Part shown: positions 1 to 8,170 of the stretch, one piece after another
Numbering within the stretch: the stretch's first letter is position 1
Layout of the letters: each line of letters opens with the position of its first letter
Assembly: GCF_900105595.1 (NCBI RefSeq)
Contig: NZ_LT629784.1
Coordinates: forward strand, 3,348,001-3,412,000
Source of the DNA: Stappia sp. ES.058
GTDB lineage: Bacteria > Pseudomonadota > Alphaproteobacteria > Rhizobiales > Stappiaceae
Direction: 5' to 3'
Length of the DNA stretch: 64,000 nucleotides
Notes under the pieces: generated by a model
The model's input: the letters and a program-made list of their open reading frames with translations, nothing else
Told to the model about the DNA's origin: nothing
Database searches by the model: none
Position numbers and translations under genes: made by a program

Positions 1-233
1 TCACCACGGTGAACGCGATCAAGCTGATCCCCTATGCCGCCCTTGGTCAGTTCGCGGCGCAAAACCTTGCCACATCAGCGGTGCTTTTACCGCTCGCGCC
101 ACTTGCAACGCTGGCCGGAGCCTGGCTGGTGAAGCGGATCCAGCCGGGGATCTTCTACAAGATTACCTATGCGGGCGTCGGCATTATCGGGATCAAGCTG
201 TTCTGGGACGGACTGAGCGCGCTCTTGGGCTGA
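1..233 (+). CDS. TSUP family (TauE/SafE-like) permease, C-terminal fragment
   Basis: This is the 3' end of a gene that starts before the window; the open frame runs in from the left edge (codons from base 3) and stops at TGA 231-233. About 76 residues remain. They form two hydrophobic segments around a short polar turn containing VKRIQPGIFYKITY, followed by a last membrane segment ending WDGLSALLG. That pattern is typical of the C-terminus of TauE/SafE-type anion or sulfite exporters, where a KRI-x5-F element precedes the last helix. The family is inferred from this short tail only, so the substrate cannot be named. The next gene starts about 100 bases downstream on the same strand. Confidence 0.55.
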   Translation, partial: TTVNAIKLIPYAALGQFAAQNLATSAVLLPLAPLATLAGAWLVKRIQPGIFYKITYAGVGIIGIKLFWDGLSALLG

Positions 234-334
234 GGCCTTGAGACCATTGCTGTTGATCGCATGACGCTTTGCCGCTTTGATGGCGCGTGAAACGGCGACC
301 GGATTGCGGACCTGCCGGAGACTCGGAGGACAGA

Positions 335-1972
335 ATGGCCGAAAGCGGCAGCCCCTACACACGCGATCTCGACAAGACGCAGGCAAACCACACGCCGCTG
401 TCGCCTCTCAGCTTCCTTGCGCGCGCCGCAAGCATCTTTCCCGATCACACCGCCATCGTTCACGGAACGGCCCGCACCTCCTATGCGGACTTCTATGCCC
501 GCAGCCGCCGTCTCGCCTCCGCCCTTGCCGCGAGAGGCATCGGCAAGAACGACACGGTCACGGTGATCCTCGCCAACACGCCGCCGATGCTGGAGGCCCA
601 CTACGGCGTGCCGATGACCGGCGCCGTCCTGCACTCCCTCAACACCCGCCTCGATGCGGCCATCATCGCCTTTCAGCTCGACCACGCAAACAGCAGGGTC
701 GTGATCACCGACCGCGAGTTCGCCCCGGTGATGAAGGAGGCGCTGGAGCTCGCCGAGGTGTCGCCGCTGGTCATCGACTATGACGATCCCGAGTTTCCCC
801 AGGACGGAGACCGGCTCGGCGCGCTCGACTACGAGGCCTTCGTGACGGGCGGCGATCCCGCGTTCGACTGGTCGCTGCCGGCGGACGAATGGGACGCGAT
901 CGCGCTGAACTACACCTCCGGCACCACCGGAAATCCCAAGGGCGTGGTCTATCACCATCGCGGTGCCTATCTGCTGGCCCAGGCGAACATCCTGACCGCC
1001 GGCATGGCCAAACACCCGGTCTATCTCTGGACCCTGCCGATGTTTCACTGCAACGGCTGGTGTTTTCCCTGGTCGATGTCGGTCGTGGCCGGAACCCATG
1101 TCTGCCTGCGTCAGGTGCGGCAAAAGCCGATCTGGGATGCGCTGGCCGACGAGGGCGTGACGCATCTGTGCGGCGCCCCCGTGGTGATGTCGACCATCCT
1201 CAACGCCGCGGACGCCGACAAGCGCGACCTCGGCGGGCGCGTCGTCGATTTCTTCACAGCCGCCGCGCCGCCGCCGGAATCGGTGCTCGCCGCAATGAAG
1301 GAGGCGGGCTTCAATGTGACCCACCTTTACGGCCTGACCGAGGTTTACGGCCCCGCCGTCGTCAACGACTGGAAGCGTGAATGGAACGCGCGCCCCGCGG
1401 CCGAACAGGCTGCGCTGAAGGCACGCCAGGGCGTGCGCTACGTCGCGCTGGAAGACCTCACCGTCCGCGATCCGGAAACCATGGAAGAGGTCCCGGCCGA
1501 CGGCGAGACACTCGGAGAGGTGATGTTTCGCGGCAACGTGGTGATGAAGGGCTATCTGAAAAACCCGGAGGCGACGGCGGAGGCCTTCGCCGGCGGCTGG
1601 TTTCATTCCGGCGACCTCGGCGTGCTTCATCCCGACGGCTACATCCAGCTCAAGGACCGCTCCAAGGACATCATCATCTCCGGCGGCGAGAACATCTCCT
1701 CCATCGAGGTGGAGGAGGTGCTGTTCAAACATCCGCAGGTGATCGCGGCCGCTGTCGTCGCGCGCCCGGACGAGAAATGGGGCGAAACGCCTTGCGCTTT
1801 CGTCGAGCTCAAGGCCGGCGCCAGTGTAACGGCGGATGATCTCATCGCCTTTTGCCGGGAACGCATGGCGCGTTTCAAGGCGCCGCGCCATGTCGTCTTC
1901 ACCGAACTGCCGAAGACATCCACCGGCAAGATCCAGAAATTCGTTTTGCGCGAGATGGCCAGGTCCGTGTAG
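335..1972 (+). CDS. acyl-CoA synthetase (AMP-forming, ANL superfamily, DmdB-like)
   Basis: A 545-residue adenylate-forming ligase that activates a carboxylic acid to its CoA thioester through an acyl-AMP. The ATP loop YTSGTTGNPKGVV lies near residue 200, MFHCNGWCFPW near 245, the A5-type YGLTE near 330, the hinge region GGENISSIEVEEV near 450 and the catalytic lysine in TSTGKIQK near the C-terminus. The MFHCNGWCF signature is shared by medium-chain fatty acyl-CoA ligases and by 3-methylmercaptopropionyl-CoA ligases (DmdB), so either substrate is possible. The start at 335 is chosen because GGAGGA (325-330) sits just upstream; an in-frame ATG at 287 lacks this. No other fatty-acid or DMSP gene is adjacent. 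A strong hairpin follows the gene. Confidence 0.88.
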   Translation: MAESGSPYTRDLDKTQANHTPLSPLSFLARAASIFPDHTAIVHGTARTSYADFYARSRRLASALAARGIGKNDTVTVILANTPPMLEAHYGVPMTGAVLHSLNTRLDAAIIAFQLDHANSRVVITDREFAPVMKEALELAEVSPLVIDYDDPEFPQDGDRLGALDYEAFVTGGDPAFDWSLPADEWDAIALNYTSGTTGNPKGVVYHHRGAYLLAQANILTAGMAKHPVYLWTLPMFHCNGWCFPWSMSVVAGTHVCLRQVRQKPIWDALADEGVTHLCGAPVVMSTILNAADADKRDLGGRVVDFFTAAAPPPESVLAAMKEAGFNVTHLYGLTEVYGPAVVNDWKREWNARPAAEQAALKARQGVRYVALEDLTVRDPETMEEVPADGETLGEVMFRGNVVMKGYLKNPEATAEAFAGGWFHSGDLGVLHPDGYIQLKDRSKDIIISGGENISSIEVEEVLFKHPQVIAAAVVARPDEKWGETPCAFVELKAGASVTADDLIAFCRERMARFKAPRHVVFTELPKTSTGKIQKFVLREMARSV

Positions 1973-2003
1973 CGGACCCCGATACGCCCACGCCTTAAAC
2001 GAC

Positions 2004-2030
2004 AAAAGCCGCGGCCAGGCCGCGGCTTCT
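2004..2030. terminator. GC-rich hairpin between the acyl-CoA synthetase and the DUF465 gene
   Basis: AAGCCGCGGCC is followed almost at once by its reverse complement GGCCGCGGCTT. It lies 32 bases after the ligase stop and 48 bases after the stop of the convergent small gene. The stem is flanked by A-run and T-rich bases, so it could end transcription from both sides. Confidence 0.7.
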
Positions 2031-2077
2031 GATGTCGTTCGGCAGGACAGGCCTGCAAGACTCGCGTCAAGAGAACT

Positions 2078-2257
2078 TCAGTGCAAGGTCGTGTTCGATT
2101 GCAGTTTCTCGATCTCGTCCTTGAGGTGAAGCTTCCGGCGTTTGAGGGAGGCGATCTCGAGCGAATCCGTGCTTGGATGCCGCATCGCTTTTTCCAGTTC
2201 ACGTTCAAGGTCGGAGTGGCGTCTCTGCAACTCTACGAGATGCGACTGAAGGGACAT
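2078..2257 (-). CDS. YdcH-like DUF465 small protein
   Basis: A 59-residue protein starting MSLQSHLVELQRRHSDLERE and continuing with DSLEIASLKRRKLHLKDEIE. This is the helical-hairpin pattern of the DUF465/YdcH family: a charged helix, a short turn and a second helix carrying the KRRKLxLKDEI signature. Function is unknown; members are small, cytoplasmic and often present in several copies in alphaproteobacteria. The start at 2257 is supported by AAGGAGG seven to eight bases upstream. The gene is convergent with the acyl-CoA synthetase and divergent from a second DUF465 gene at 2563-2784. Confidence 0.85.
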   Translation of the reverse strand: MSLQSHLVELQRRHSDLERELEKAMRHPSTDSLEIASLKRRKLHLKDEIEKLQSNTTLH

Positions 2258-2562
2258 GGATAACCTCCTTGCCTATGCGCTTTTGACCACACGAGTGTGA
2301 CACAGCGGATACCGGCTGTCGAACGCTTCCGGGTTGCATCGAGGGCAAGGTTACCCTGCGGTTACAGCGTGGTTTGCCCCCTGCGACATCGTGTCGTTTC
2401 GTGACGTCGGGAACGTCGTTTTCGTCTCTGTTGAAGACGGCCCTACCGTAAACGGCGCACGCGCTGTATCCTGCCCGGGGCGAACAAGAATTCCGCGCAG
2501 GTTTTCGCGCGGTCGCCGACATCCGGTCCGAGCCGCTTCGGACCGCACGCGTGGAGTAAGGC
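2258..2562. other. intergenic region between two divergent DUF465 genes
   Basis: About 305 bases. It must hold the promoters of both flanking small genes. I see no convincing open frame, RNA or strong operator. There is a TTGACC at 2283 with a weak -10-like CGGATA 17 bases further on, which I do not consider reliable. Confidence 0.5.
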
Positions 2563-2784
2563 ATGGATTCAGGCATGAGCAGCGGTCACGATGAGAACGC
2601 GGTTCGCATCGAGCTTGCAAAATTGCGGCAGGAACACCGCGACCTCGACATGGCGATCTCGGCGATGAACGAAACAGGGCGCAGCGATGCCCTTCAGATG
2701 CAGCGCCTCAAGAAGAAAAAACTCTCGCTGAAAGACCGCATCACCACGCTGGAAGACAAGCTCCTGCCGGATATCATTGCCTGA
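2563..2784 (+). CDS. YdcH-like DUF465 protein, second copy
   Basis: A 73-residue protein with the same architecture as the gene at 2078-2257: a first helix (KLRQEHRDLDMAISAMNE), a turn with GRSDALQMQ and a second helix carrying the signature LKKKKLSLKDRITTLED. It is longer at both ends, with a polar N-terminal leader, so the two are diverged paralogues and not a recent duplicate. GGAGTAAGG precedes the ATG. Function is unknown. It sits upstream of purE in the same direction, about 130 bases away; similar proximity to purE occurs in other alphaproteobacteria as far as I recall, but whether they share a transcript is not shown here. Confidence 0.82.
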   Translation: MDSGMSSGHDENAVRIELAKLRQEHRDLDMAISAMNETGRSDALQMQRLKKKKLSLKDRITTLEDKLLPDIIA

Positions 2785-2916
2785 ACCGCACGCTGCGCCT
2801 GACTGACACGCCAGCCACCCTTGCGCCCACCATCGCGCTGCATATAGTGCGGAGCCTTGCATGAAAGTGTCCCGACAGGCAGCGCGGGACCGAACCGATT
2901 TCGGGGTAAAGGGCGC

Positions 2917-3414
2917 ATGACCACGACACGACCGCCGGTGGCGATCATCATGGGCAGTCAATCCGACTGGCCGACCATGAAGCACGCGGCGGATACGCTC
3001 GACGCGCTAGAGATAGCCCATGACGCGCGGATCGTGTCAGCCCACCGCACACCGGACCGGCTCTACGACTTTGCCAAAGGCGCGAAGGATGCCGGGTTCA
3101 AGACCGTGATCGCGGGCGCCGGCGGCGCGGCCCATCTTCCGGGCATGACCGCCTCGATGACCTCCCTGCCGGTCTTTGGCGTACCGATCGAATCGCGCAC
3201 CTTGAAGGGTGAGGACAGTCTCTTGTCGATCGTCCAGATGCCTGCCGGCATCCCCGTCGGAACCCTGGCGATCGGACGGGCCGGAGCCGTGAATGCAGCT
3301 CTGTTGTCCGCTGCCGTTCTCGCGCTCACCGACCCCGCGCTGGCGGATCGTCTCGACACCTGGCGCGCGCGCCAGAGCGCATCGGTTGCGGAGCGGCCTG
3401 TCGACGACGCCTGA
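2917..3414 (+). CDS. purE: N5-carboxyaminoimidazole ribonucleotide mutase PurE
   Basis: Class I PurE, which rearranges N5-CAIR to CAIR in de novo purine synthesis. The 165-residue protein has the expected landmarks in order: the phosphate loop [11 protein letters not shown] near residue 12, the catalytic-histidine segment SAHRTPDRL near 40, [11 protein letters not shown] near 67 and the C-terminal [10 protein letters not shown] helix. Length matches bacterial class I enzymes. An in-frame ATG at 2857 would add 20 residues with no family resemblance, so the start at 2917 is preferred. PurK, which makes the substrate, follows 82 bases downstream, consistent with a purEK operon. Confidence 0.96.
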   Translation: MTTTRPPVAIIMGSQSDWPTMKHAADTLDALEIAHDARIVSAHRTPDRLYDFAKGAKDAGFKTVIAGAGGAAHLPGMTASMTSLPVFGVPIESRTLKGEDSLLSIVQMPAGIPVGTLAIGRAGAVNAALLSAAVLALTDPALADRLDTWRARQSASVAERPVDDA

Positions 3415-3496
3415 TGGCCTCCGCACCCGATATGCTCCCCTTTTCCAGGGCGTCAGCAGAACCCGAACCGTCTTGCAGCCGAAGGATCCGAACATC

Positions 3497-4600
3497 ATGA
3501 CCACTCAGGCGCCGTCCCGCCCGCTGTCGCCGGGCGACACGATCGGGATCCTCGGAGGCGGTCAGCTCGGCCGGATGCTGGCGCTGGCCGCCGCACCGCT
3601 GGGCCTGAAGACGCACATCCTGTGCCCGGATCCCGACAGTCCGGCTTTCGAGGTCGCCAGCAGTTTCACGATTGCCGGCTACGACGATATCTCCGCGCTC
3701 GATGTATTCGCGGCTGCGGTCGATGTCGTGACCTACGAGTTCGAGAACGTGCCGGGACCGACGGCCGCCCACCTTGCCGAGCGGGTCTGCGTGCACCCTG
3801 GCCCGAATGCGCTTGCCGTGTCGCAGGACCGCTTGGCCGAAAAGACCTTCCTGCACGAGGCCGGCGTGCCCGTTGCCGATTTCGTCCGGATCGACGCGGC
3901 CGGGGACATCGCGCCCGCGCTTGCGCATCTGGGCGGCACCGGCATCCTAAAGACCCGACGCATGGGCTATGACGGCAAGGGACAGGTGCTTTTGCGCGAG
4001 AGCGCCGATGCCGCAGCCGCGTTTCAACAAATCGGCAAGGCCCCGTCCATCCTCGAGGCGTTCGTACCGTTCGAACGCGAGGTGTCGGTGATCGCGGCCC
4101 GCGCGGTCGACGGCACGGTGCGCGCCTACGACGTCGCCGAAAACGTTCACCGCGATCATATCCTCAAGACCTCGACCATCCCGGCCGGCATTGATGCGCA
4201 ACTGGCGGCGGAGGCCCGCGCGATGGCCGAGCGCATTGCCGAGCGCCTCGATTACGTCGGCGTGATCGGTGTGGAGATGTTCGTCCTGCCGCAGCGGGCG
4301 GGCGGGCGCATTCTGGTCAACGAGATCGCCCCGCGGGTACACAACTCCGGTCACTGGACGCAGGACGCCTGCCTCGTCTCGCAGTTCGAGCAGCATGTGC
4401 GCGCGATTGCCGGCTGGCCGCTGGGCAGCGCCGAACGCCACAGCGACGTGGTGATGGAAAACCTGATCGGCGACGAGATCGATCAGTGGCAGGAAATCCT
4501 GCGCGACCCCGCTGCCGCGCTGCATCTTTATGGCAAGTCGGATACGCGCGCGGGCCGCAAGATGGGTCATGTGAACCGCATCCGCCCGCAGCGCGCCTGA
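3497..4600 (+). CDS. purK: 5-(carboxyamino)imidazole ribonucleotide synthase PurK
   Basis: ATP-grasp enzyme that carboxylates AIR with bicarbonate to N5-CAIR, the substrate of the upstream purE. The 367-residue protein opens with the Rossmann-like GDTIGILGGGQLGRMLALAA, has the YEFENVP segment near residue 83, the ATP-grasp lysine region LKTRRMGYDGKGQ near 155 and the metal-binding NEIAPRVHNSGHWT near 275. Start at 3497 is preceded by AAGGA. The stop codon lies one base from the stop of the convergent MATE gene, so the two genes meet tail to tail with no spacer for a separate terminator. Confidence 0.96.
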   Translation: MTTQAPSRPLSPGDTIGILGGGQLGRMLALAAAPLGLKTHILCPDPDSPAFEVASSFTIAGYDDISALDVFAAAVDVVTYEFENVPGPTAAHLAERVCVHPGPNALAVSQDRLAEKTFLHEAGVPVADFVRIDAAGDIAPALAHLGGTGILKTRRMGYDGKGQVLLRESADAAAAFQQIGKAPSILEAFVPFEREVSVIAARAVDGTVRAYDVAENVHRDHILKTSTIPAGIDAQLAAEARAMAERIAERLDYVGVIGVEMFVLPQRAGGRILVNEIAPRVHNSGHWTQDACLVSQFEQHVRAIAGWPLGSAERHSDVVMENLIGDEIDQWQEILRDPAAALHLYGKSDTRAGRKMGHVNRIRPQRA

Positions 4601-4601
4601 T

Positions 4602-5993
4602 CTAAACGAGCCCGAGCCGTTCGCGCGCGGCAAAGCGCCACAAAAGCACGATGGACACCGCCGCCAGCCCGAAGGCGAGCCCCCACCAGATGCCGATGCC
4701 GCCCAGTCCCAGCGGGAAGGCAAGCGCATAGGCGAGCCCCATGCCGCCGACCCAGTAGCCGATGACGGCGATGACCATCGGCGTCTTGGTGTCTGACAGG
4801 CCGCGCAGCAGGCTGCCGCCGACCACCTGCGCGCCGTCGAAGATCTGGAACACGGCGGCAATCGCCAGGAAGGTCACGCCGATCGCCAGCACCTCGTCGG
4901 ACTGCGGATTGCCGAGATCGAGAAACAGCGACACGAAGGGCTCCGGCTTCAGCCAGAACGCGACGGCGCAGATCACCATGAATCCGAGTGACACGGTCAG
5001 CGCCGCCCATCCGGCACGCCCCACGCCAACACGGTCGCCGCGTCCCGCGGCGAGGCCGATGCGAATCATGCCCGCCTGCCCCAGACCGAGCGGAACCATG
5101 AAGGTGATGGAGGTCAGTTGAAGCACAATCCCGTGGGCAGCCAACGGCACGGTTCCGATCCAGCCCATCATCAGGGACGAGCCGGAAAACAGTGCCACCT
5201 CCACGAGCAACATGATCGCGATGGGCCACCCGAGCCTGAGAATTTCAAAAAACTTCGACCAGTCGCTGCGCCACAGCCGCCCGAACACCGCATAGCGACG
5301 CAACTGCCGTTGCCGGAGGGTGTAGGCGACAATGATGAAGAACGTGACGAAGGACGTTGCGACCGAGGCAATCCCCGCCCCGACCAGTTCCAGGCGCGGC
5401 AATCCGAAATTGCCGAAAATTAGAGCGTAGTCGATCAAGGCGTTGAACACCGCGCCGGCAATGGTCGCCCACAACACCACCTGCGCCTTTTCCAGGACGG
5501 TGATGAAATTGCGCAACGCCATCGTCATCAGCGTGGGAAACACGGAAAACATCATGATGCGCGCGTATTCGCCAGCGAGCGCGGCAAGGTCCGGCTGCTG
5601 GCCGAATGCCAGCAGGATGTCCGGGGTGAACCACAGGATGCCAAGCGTGGGGATCGTGTAGAAAGCAACGAACCAGAACCCCATGCGAACCGAACGGCGC
5701 ACGTCGCGCGTGCGGCGTTCTCCGCGGGCCTTCGCCGCCAGCGGAACAACGGCCTGAAGCACGCCCATGCCGAACAGCCAGATGACGATATAAAGGTTGA
5801 AGGCCAGAACGGCGGCAGCGAGTTCCGCTGCACCGAGCCAGCCGATCATCACCACATCCGTGGTGTTGATCGCCATCTGCGCGACCTGCGCACCCGCAAT
5901 CGGAATGCCAAGCCGCAGGCTTTGGGTGATTTCGTTGCGCCACGCACCAATAGTTTCCACCGCGCTGGGCACCCCCGGCACCGAGGCTGTCAT
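4602..5993 (-). CDS. MATE family efflux transporter (NorM-like)
   Basis: A 463-residue inner-membrane transporter with about twelve hydrophobic helices in two halves. Each half opens with a similar segment: PIAGAQVAQMAINTTDVVMI near residue 32 and, in the second half, PLAAHGIVLQLTSITFMVPL near 275. This two-fold pattern is the mark of multidrug and toxic compound extrusion pumps, which export cationic drugs or metabolites using Na+ or H+. The start at 5993 has GGGGAGA upstream and places the first helix directly after a short cytoplasmic leader; upstream in-frame starts add an Arg-rich tail with no family match. Substrate unknown. Confidence 0.92.
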   Translation of the reverse strand: MTASVPGVPSAVETIGAWRNEITQSLRLGIPIAGAQVAQMAINTTDVVMIGWLGAAELAAAVLAFNLYIVIWLFGMGVLQAVVPLAAKARGERRTRDVRRSVRMGFWFVAFYTIPTLGILWFTPDILLAFGQQPDLAALAGEYARIMMFSVFPTLMTMALRNFITVLEKAQVVLWATIAGAVFNALIDYALIFGNFGLPRLELVGAGIASVATSFVTFFIIVAYTLRQRQLRRYAVFGRLWRSDWSKFFEILRLGWPIAIMLLVEVALFSGSSLMMGWIGTVPLAAHGIVLQLTSITFMVPLGLGQAGMIRIGLAAGRGDRVGVGRAGWAALTVSLGFMVICAVAFWLKPEPFVSLFLDLGNPQSDEVLAIGVTFLAIAAVFQIFDGAQVVGGSLLRGLSDTKTPMVIAVIGYWVGGMGLAYALAFPLGLGGIGIWWGLAFGLAAVSIVLLWRFAARERLGLV

Positions 5994-6389
5994 TCTCAAA
6001 TCTCCCCGATCGGACCGGCAGACCGCCCCCACGCGTCCGGCTGGTCCCCTTTCCTGTCGGCCTGTGGTATCGTGCGCCCGTTGCAGCGTCCAGTGACGTT
6101 CCAGGCGACGCTGCAACGAAAGCAAACAAAACTGACGCAAATACACACGCGAACGCGCGCATCCGGCACTTATGGCGGTGGACAATATCCCCGACCTCTG
6201 CTAACTAGACGACCTGATTAGCGACGTGAAAGCGGCGCGCCGGTGCGTTTTGCACGGTGCGCGCCAGGTTTGCAGCTGATGACAGAGGCAGACCGGTTTC
6301 GCTTCCGAGTCACACAGCGAGTCCAACTGGGTGAGATCCGGCACCGGATGCGGCAATCGCATGGGTGCAAGAACGATGGGAAAAAACGC
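5994..6389. other. divergent spacer between the MATE gene and rpsU
   Basis: About 396 bases without a supportable gene. It should contain the promoters for the pump (minus) and for rpsU (plus). I saw only a weak inverted repeat (GCTAA...TTAGC near 6199-6222) and no RNA gene. Confidence 0.4.
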
Positions 6390-6617
6390 GTGCAGGTTCT
6401 GGTCCGCGACAACAATGTCGATCAGGCGCTCAAGGCGCTGAAGAAGAAAATGCAGCGCGAAGGCATCTTTCGCGAGATGAAGCTTCGCGGCCATTACGAG
6501 AAGCCGTCCGAAAAGAGGGCCCGCGAAAAGGCGGAAGCTGTTCGCCGTGCGCGGAAGCTGGCGCGCAAGCGCGCCCAGCGCGAAGGCCTTCTGCCGAGCA
6601 AAGCACCGCGCCGCTAG
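6390..6617 (+). CDS. rpsU: 30S ribosomal protein S21
   Basis: A 75-residue basic protein beginning [19 protein letters not shown], with the S21 core [19 protein letters not shown] and a long Arg/Lys-rich C-terminal helix ([15 protein letters not shown]). S21 binds the 3' minor domain of 16S rRNA near the anti-Shine-Dalgarno. The family start is the residue directly before QVLVRDNN, which here is a GTG codon at 6390; no ATG is available in frame at that spot, and only a weak GATGGGA lies upstream. Length fits rhizobial S21 proteins. Confidence 0.95.
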   Translation: MQVLVRDNNVDQALKALKKKMQREGIFREMKLRGHYEKPSEKRAREKAEAVRRARKLARKRAQREGLLPSKAPRR

Positions 6618-6950
6618 TTGTTTCGGGCGGGCCTGCGCATGCCGTCACGATGTCGCGCAGGACGCCCTCAGGCAAGCGATCGCATGAGTGCCTCCGATCA
6701 TCTCTTTCATCGGAATTTCGCGGACGTCGTCCTGCCCGGCTGGGAAGCCGATGCGTGACAGACAGGTACCTGTCTGTCTTGCGCATGGGTTACGAGGACA
6801 GATTTTGCGGTGCGTCGGTTCGGCGCCACAATTCTGATACAGGATTTCCGCACCAGAGCGACAAAAGCAGGTTGCGTGTTGTGCGCAGTGCAGCCGTTCT
6901 GGAAGAGACGTGAGTCTGGGGTGGAAAACCGAGGTCCGGAAGGGGCAGCA
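6618..6950. other. spacer between rpsU and the TPR lipoprotein gene
   Basis: About 333 bases. The one structured element is the perfect palindrome at 6757-6778, described separately. I see no credible gene in either direction. Confidence 0.4.
6757..6778. promoter_or_regulatory. perfect 22-bp palindrome, TetR-type operator candidate
   Basis: GACAGACAGGT is followed immediately by its exact reverse complement ACCTGTCTGTC with no spacer. Symmetric sites of this length and with ACAGACAGGT-like half-sites resemble operators of TetR/AcrR-family repressors. No TetR-like regulator gene is in the neighbourhood. The nearest downstream gene is the TPR lipoprotein at 6951. Confidence 0.5.
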
Positions 6951-7781
6951 ATGCAGATAGCGAAGGTGCAGCACCGGGCCTCCTTGGCCGCAGTGATTTC
7001 TTGCGGTCTTCTGCTTTCCGCATGCCAGACCGCCGGCGTTTCCGGCGTACCGATCGACAGATCCGCAGGATCGGCTGCCAATATCGATTCGCTCAACGCA
7101 GTGATCGAGGCAAACCCGCGCGATGCCGCCGCCTACAACACGCGTGGCATTGCCTATGGTCAGGCCGGTCGTTTCAACAATGCGCTGGAAGACTTCAATA
7201 CCGCACTTCAACTCGCCCCGAATTCCTATCAGGCCTACGCCAATCGCGCGCTTGTCAATCGCAGGATGGGTAACACCCAAGCCGCCATCTCCGACTACAG
7301 TTCCGCGCTGAGGATCAAGCCGGACTATGACGTTGCGCTTGTCGGCCGCGGCAATGCCTACCGGACGCTAGGTCGCAATGATACGGCGCTCGCCGATTTC
7401 AATGCGGCGATCGCTATCGATTCCAGCAACGCCCGCGCGTTCCACAACCGCGGCCTGATCTATCAGGCCCAGGGCCAGCACACGCGCGCCGTCGAGGATT
7501 TCGCAACCGCGATCGGGCTCGACCCCAACGCCGCGGAGCCCTATATCGCGCGCGGCGTCTCCTATCTTGCGTTGAACGATCCCAAGGCGGCGTTCTCCGA
7601 TCTTTCAGACGCCGTCAACCGGGACAAGCGCTCCGCGGTTGCCTGGGCGAATCGCGGCCTTGCTCTGGAGCTGCTCGGCAAGCCGACGGATGCACGCCGC
7701 TCTTTCAACAGGGCACTTGGCATCGACGCATCAAACGAGATCGCGCGCGACGGCATCGGACGTCTCGACCGCGGCGGCTAG
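6951..7781 (+). CDS. TPR-repeat lipoprotein
   Basis: A 276-residue exported protein. The N-terminus has a basic start, a hydrophobic stretch and the lipobox LSAC with the acylated cysteine at residue 25. The mature part is a run of about six tetratricopeptide repeats, seen as recurring motifs such as AAAYNTRGIAYGQAGRFNNA, SYQAYANRALVNRRMGNTQA, ARAFHNRGLIYQAQGQHTRA and SAVAWANRGLALELLGKPTD. TPR solenoids mediate protein contacts; related lipoproteins (NlpI type) act as adaptors for envelope enzymes, but no specific partner can be assigned. Start at 6951 has GGAAGGGG upstream. Confidence 0.88.
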   Translation: MQIAKVQHRASLAAVISCGLLLSACQTAGVSGVPIDRSAGSAANIDSLNAVIEANPRDAAAYNTRGIAYGQAGRFNNALEDFNTALQLAPNSYQAYANRALVNRRMGNTQAAISDYSSALRIKPDYDVALVGRGNAYRTLGRNDTALADFNAAIAIDSSNARAFHNRGLIYQAQGQHTRAVEDFATAIGLDPNAAEPYIARGVSYLALNDPKAAFSDLSDAVNRDKRSAVAWANRGLALELLGKPTDARRSFNRALGIDASNEIARDGIGRLDRGG

Positions 7782-8170
7782 CCGGATCGCAGGCGCTGCA
7801 AAGCTCACGCTTGTCGACAGGTATTCCCCAAAAGAACAACAGGCTTTTCCACAGCTGGGCCGATTGCGGCCGCAGTGCGCGGATGCTCATACCTCAAGAC
7901 GCTTGCGAGAAAGCCCCGTGATGCGTTGCACCGGCAAAGCGGAGCGTGTGCGTGTGATGGATTGCGGTTCAAGGACGGTCAACACATTCGAAGGAAACCC
8001 GGACCCGCAGCCGAGATCGGGCAGCCGGCGCACCAGCGTCCGGTTCTGGGTGATCAATCGGCAACGCCTGGACTTGTCGGGGCCGAGGCCCCTTAGCCAC
8101 GCGCCGCGACCCGGACACACTTCGCAGACAGCCCGCAGCCGGCTCACCCTGCCCCTTTGTGCAAAATGCC
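7782..8170. other. 389-base convergent spacer without a gene
   Basis: It lies between the stop of the TPR lipoprotein (plus) and the stop of the DUF882 gene (minus). Open frames here have no family resemblance and irregular composition. No RNA gene, repeat or clear terminator was recognised. Confidence 0.4.

Noticed and set aside
167..2005. A minus-strand frame of about 610 codons opposite the acyl-CoA synthetase
   Set aside because: Antisense shadow of a complete ligase; no ribosome site or family similarity.
7782..8170. Possible small genes in the spacer after the TPR lipoprotein
   Set aside because: Frames extend into the DUF882 gene in antisense or lack coding character.
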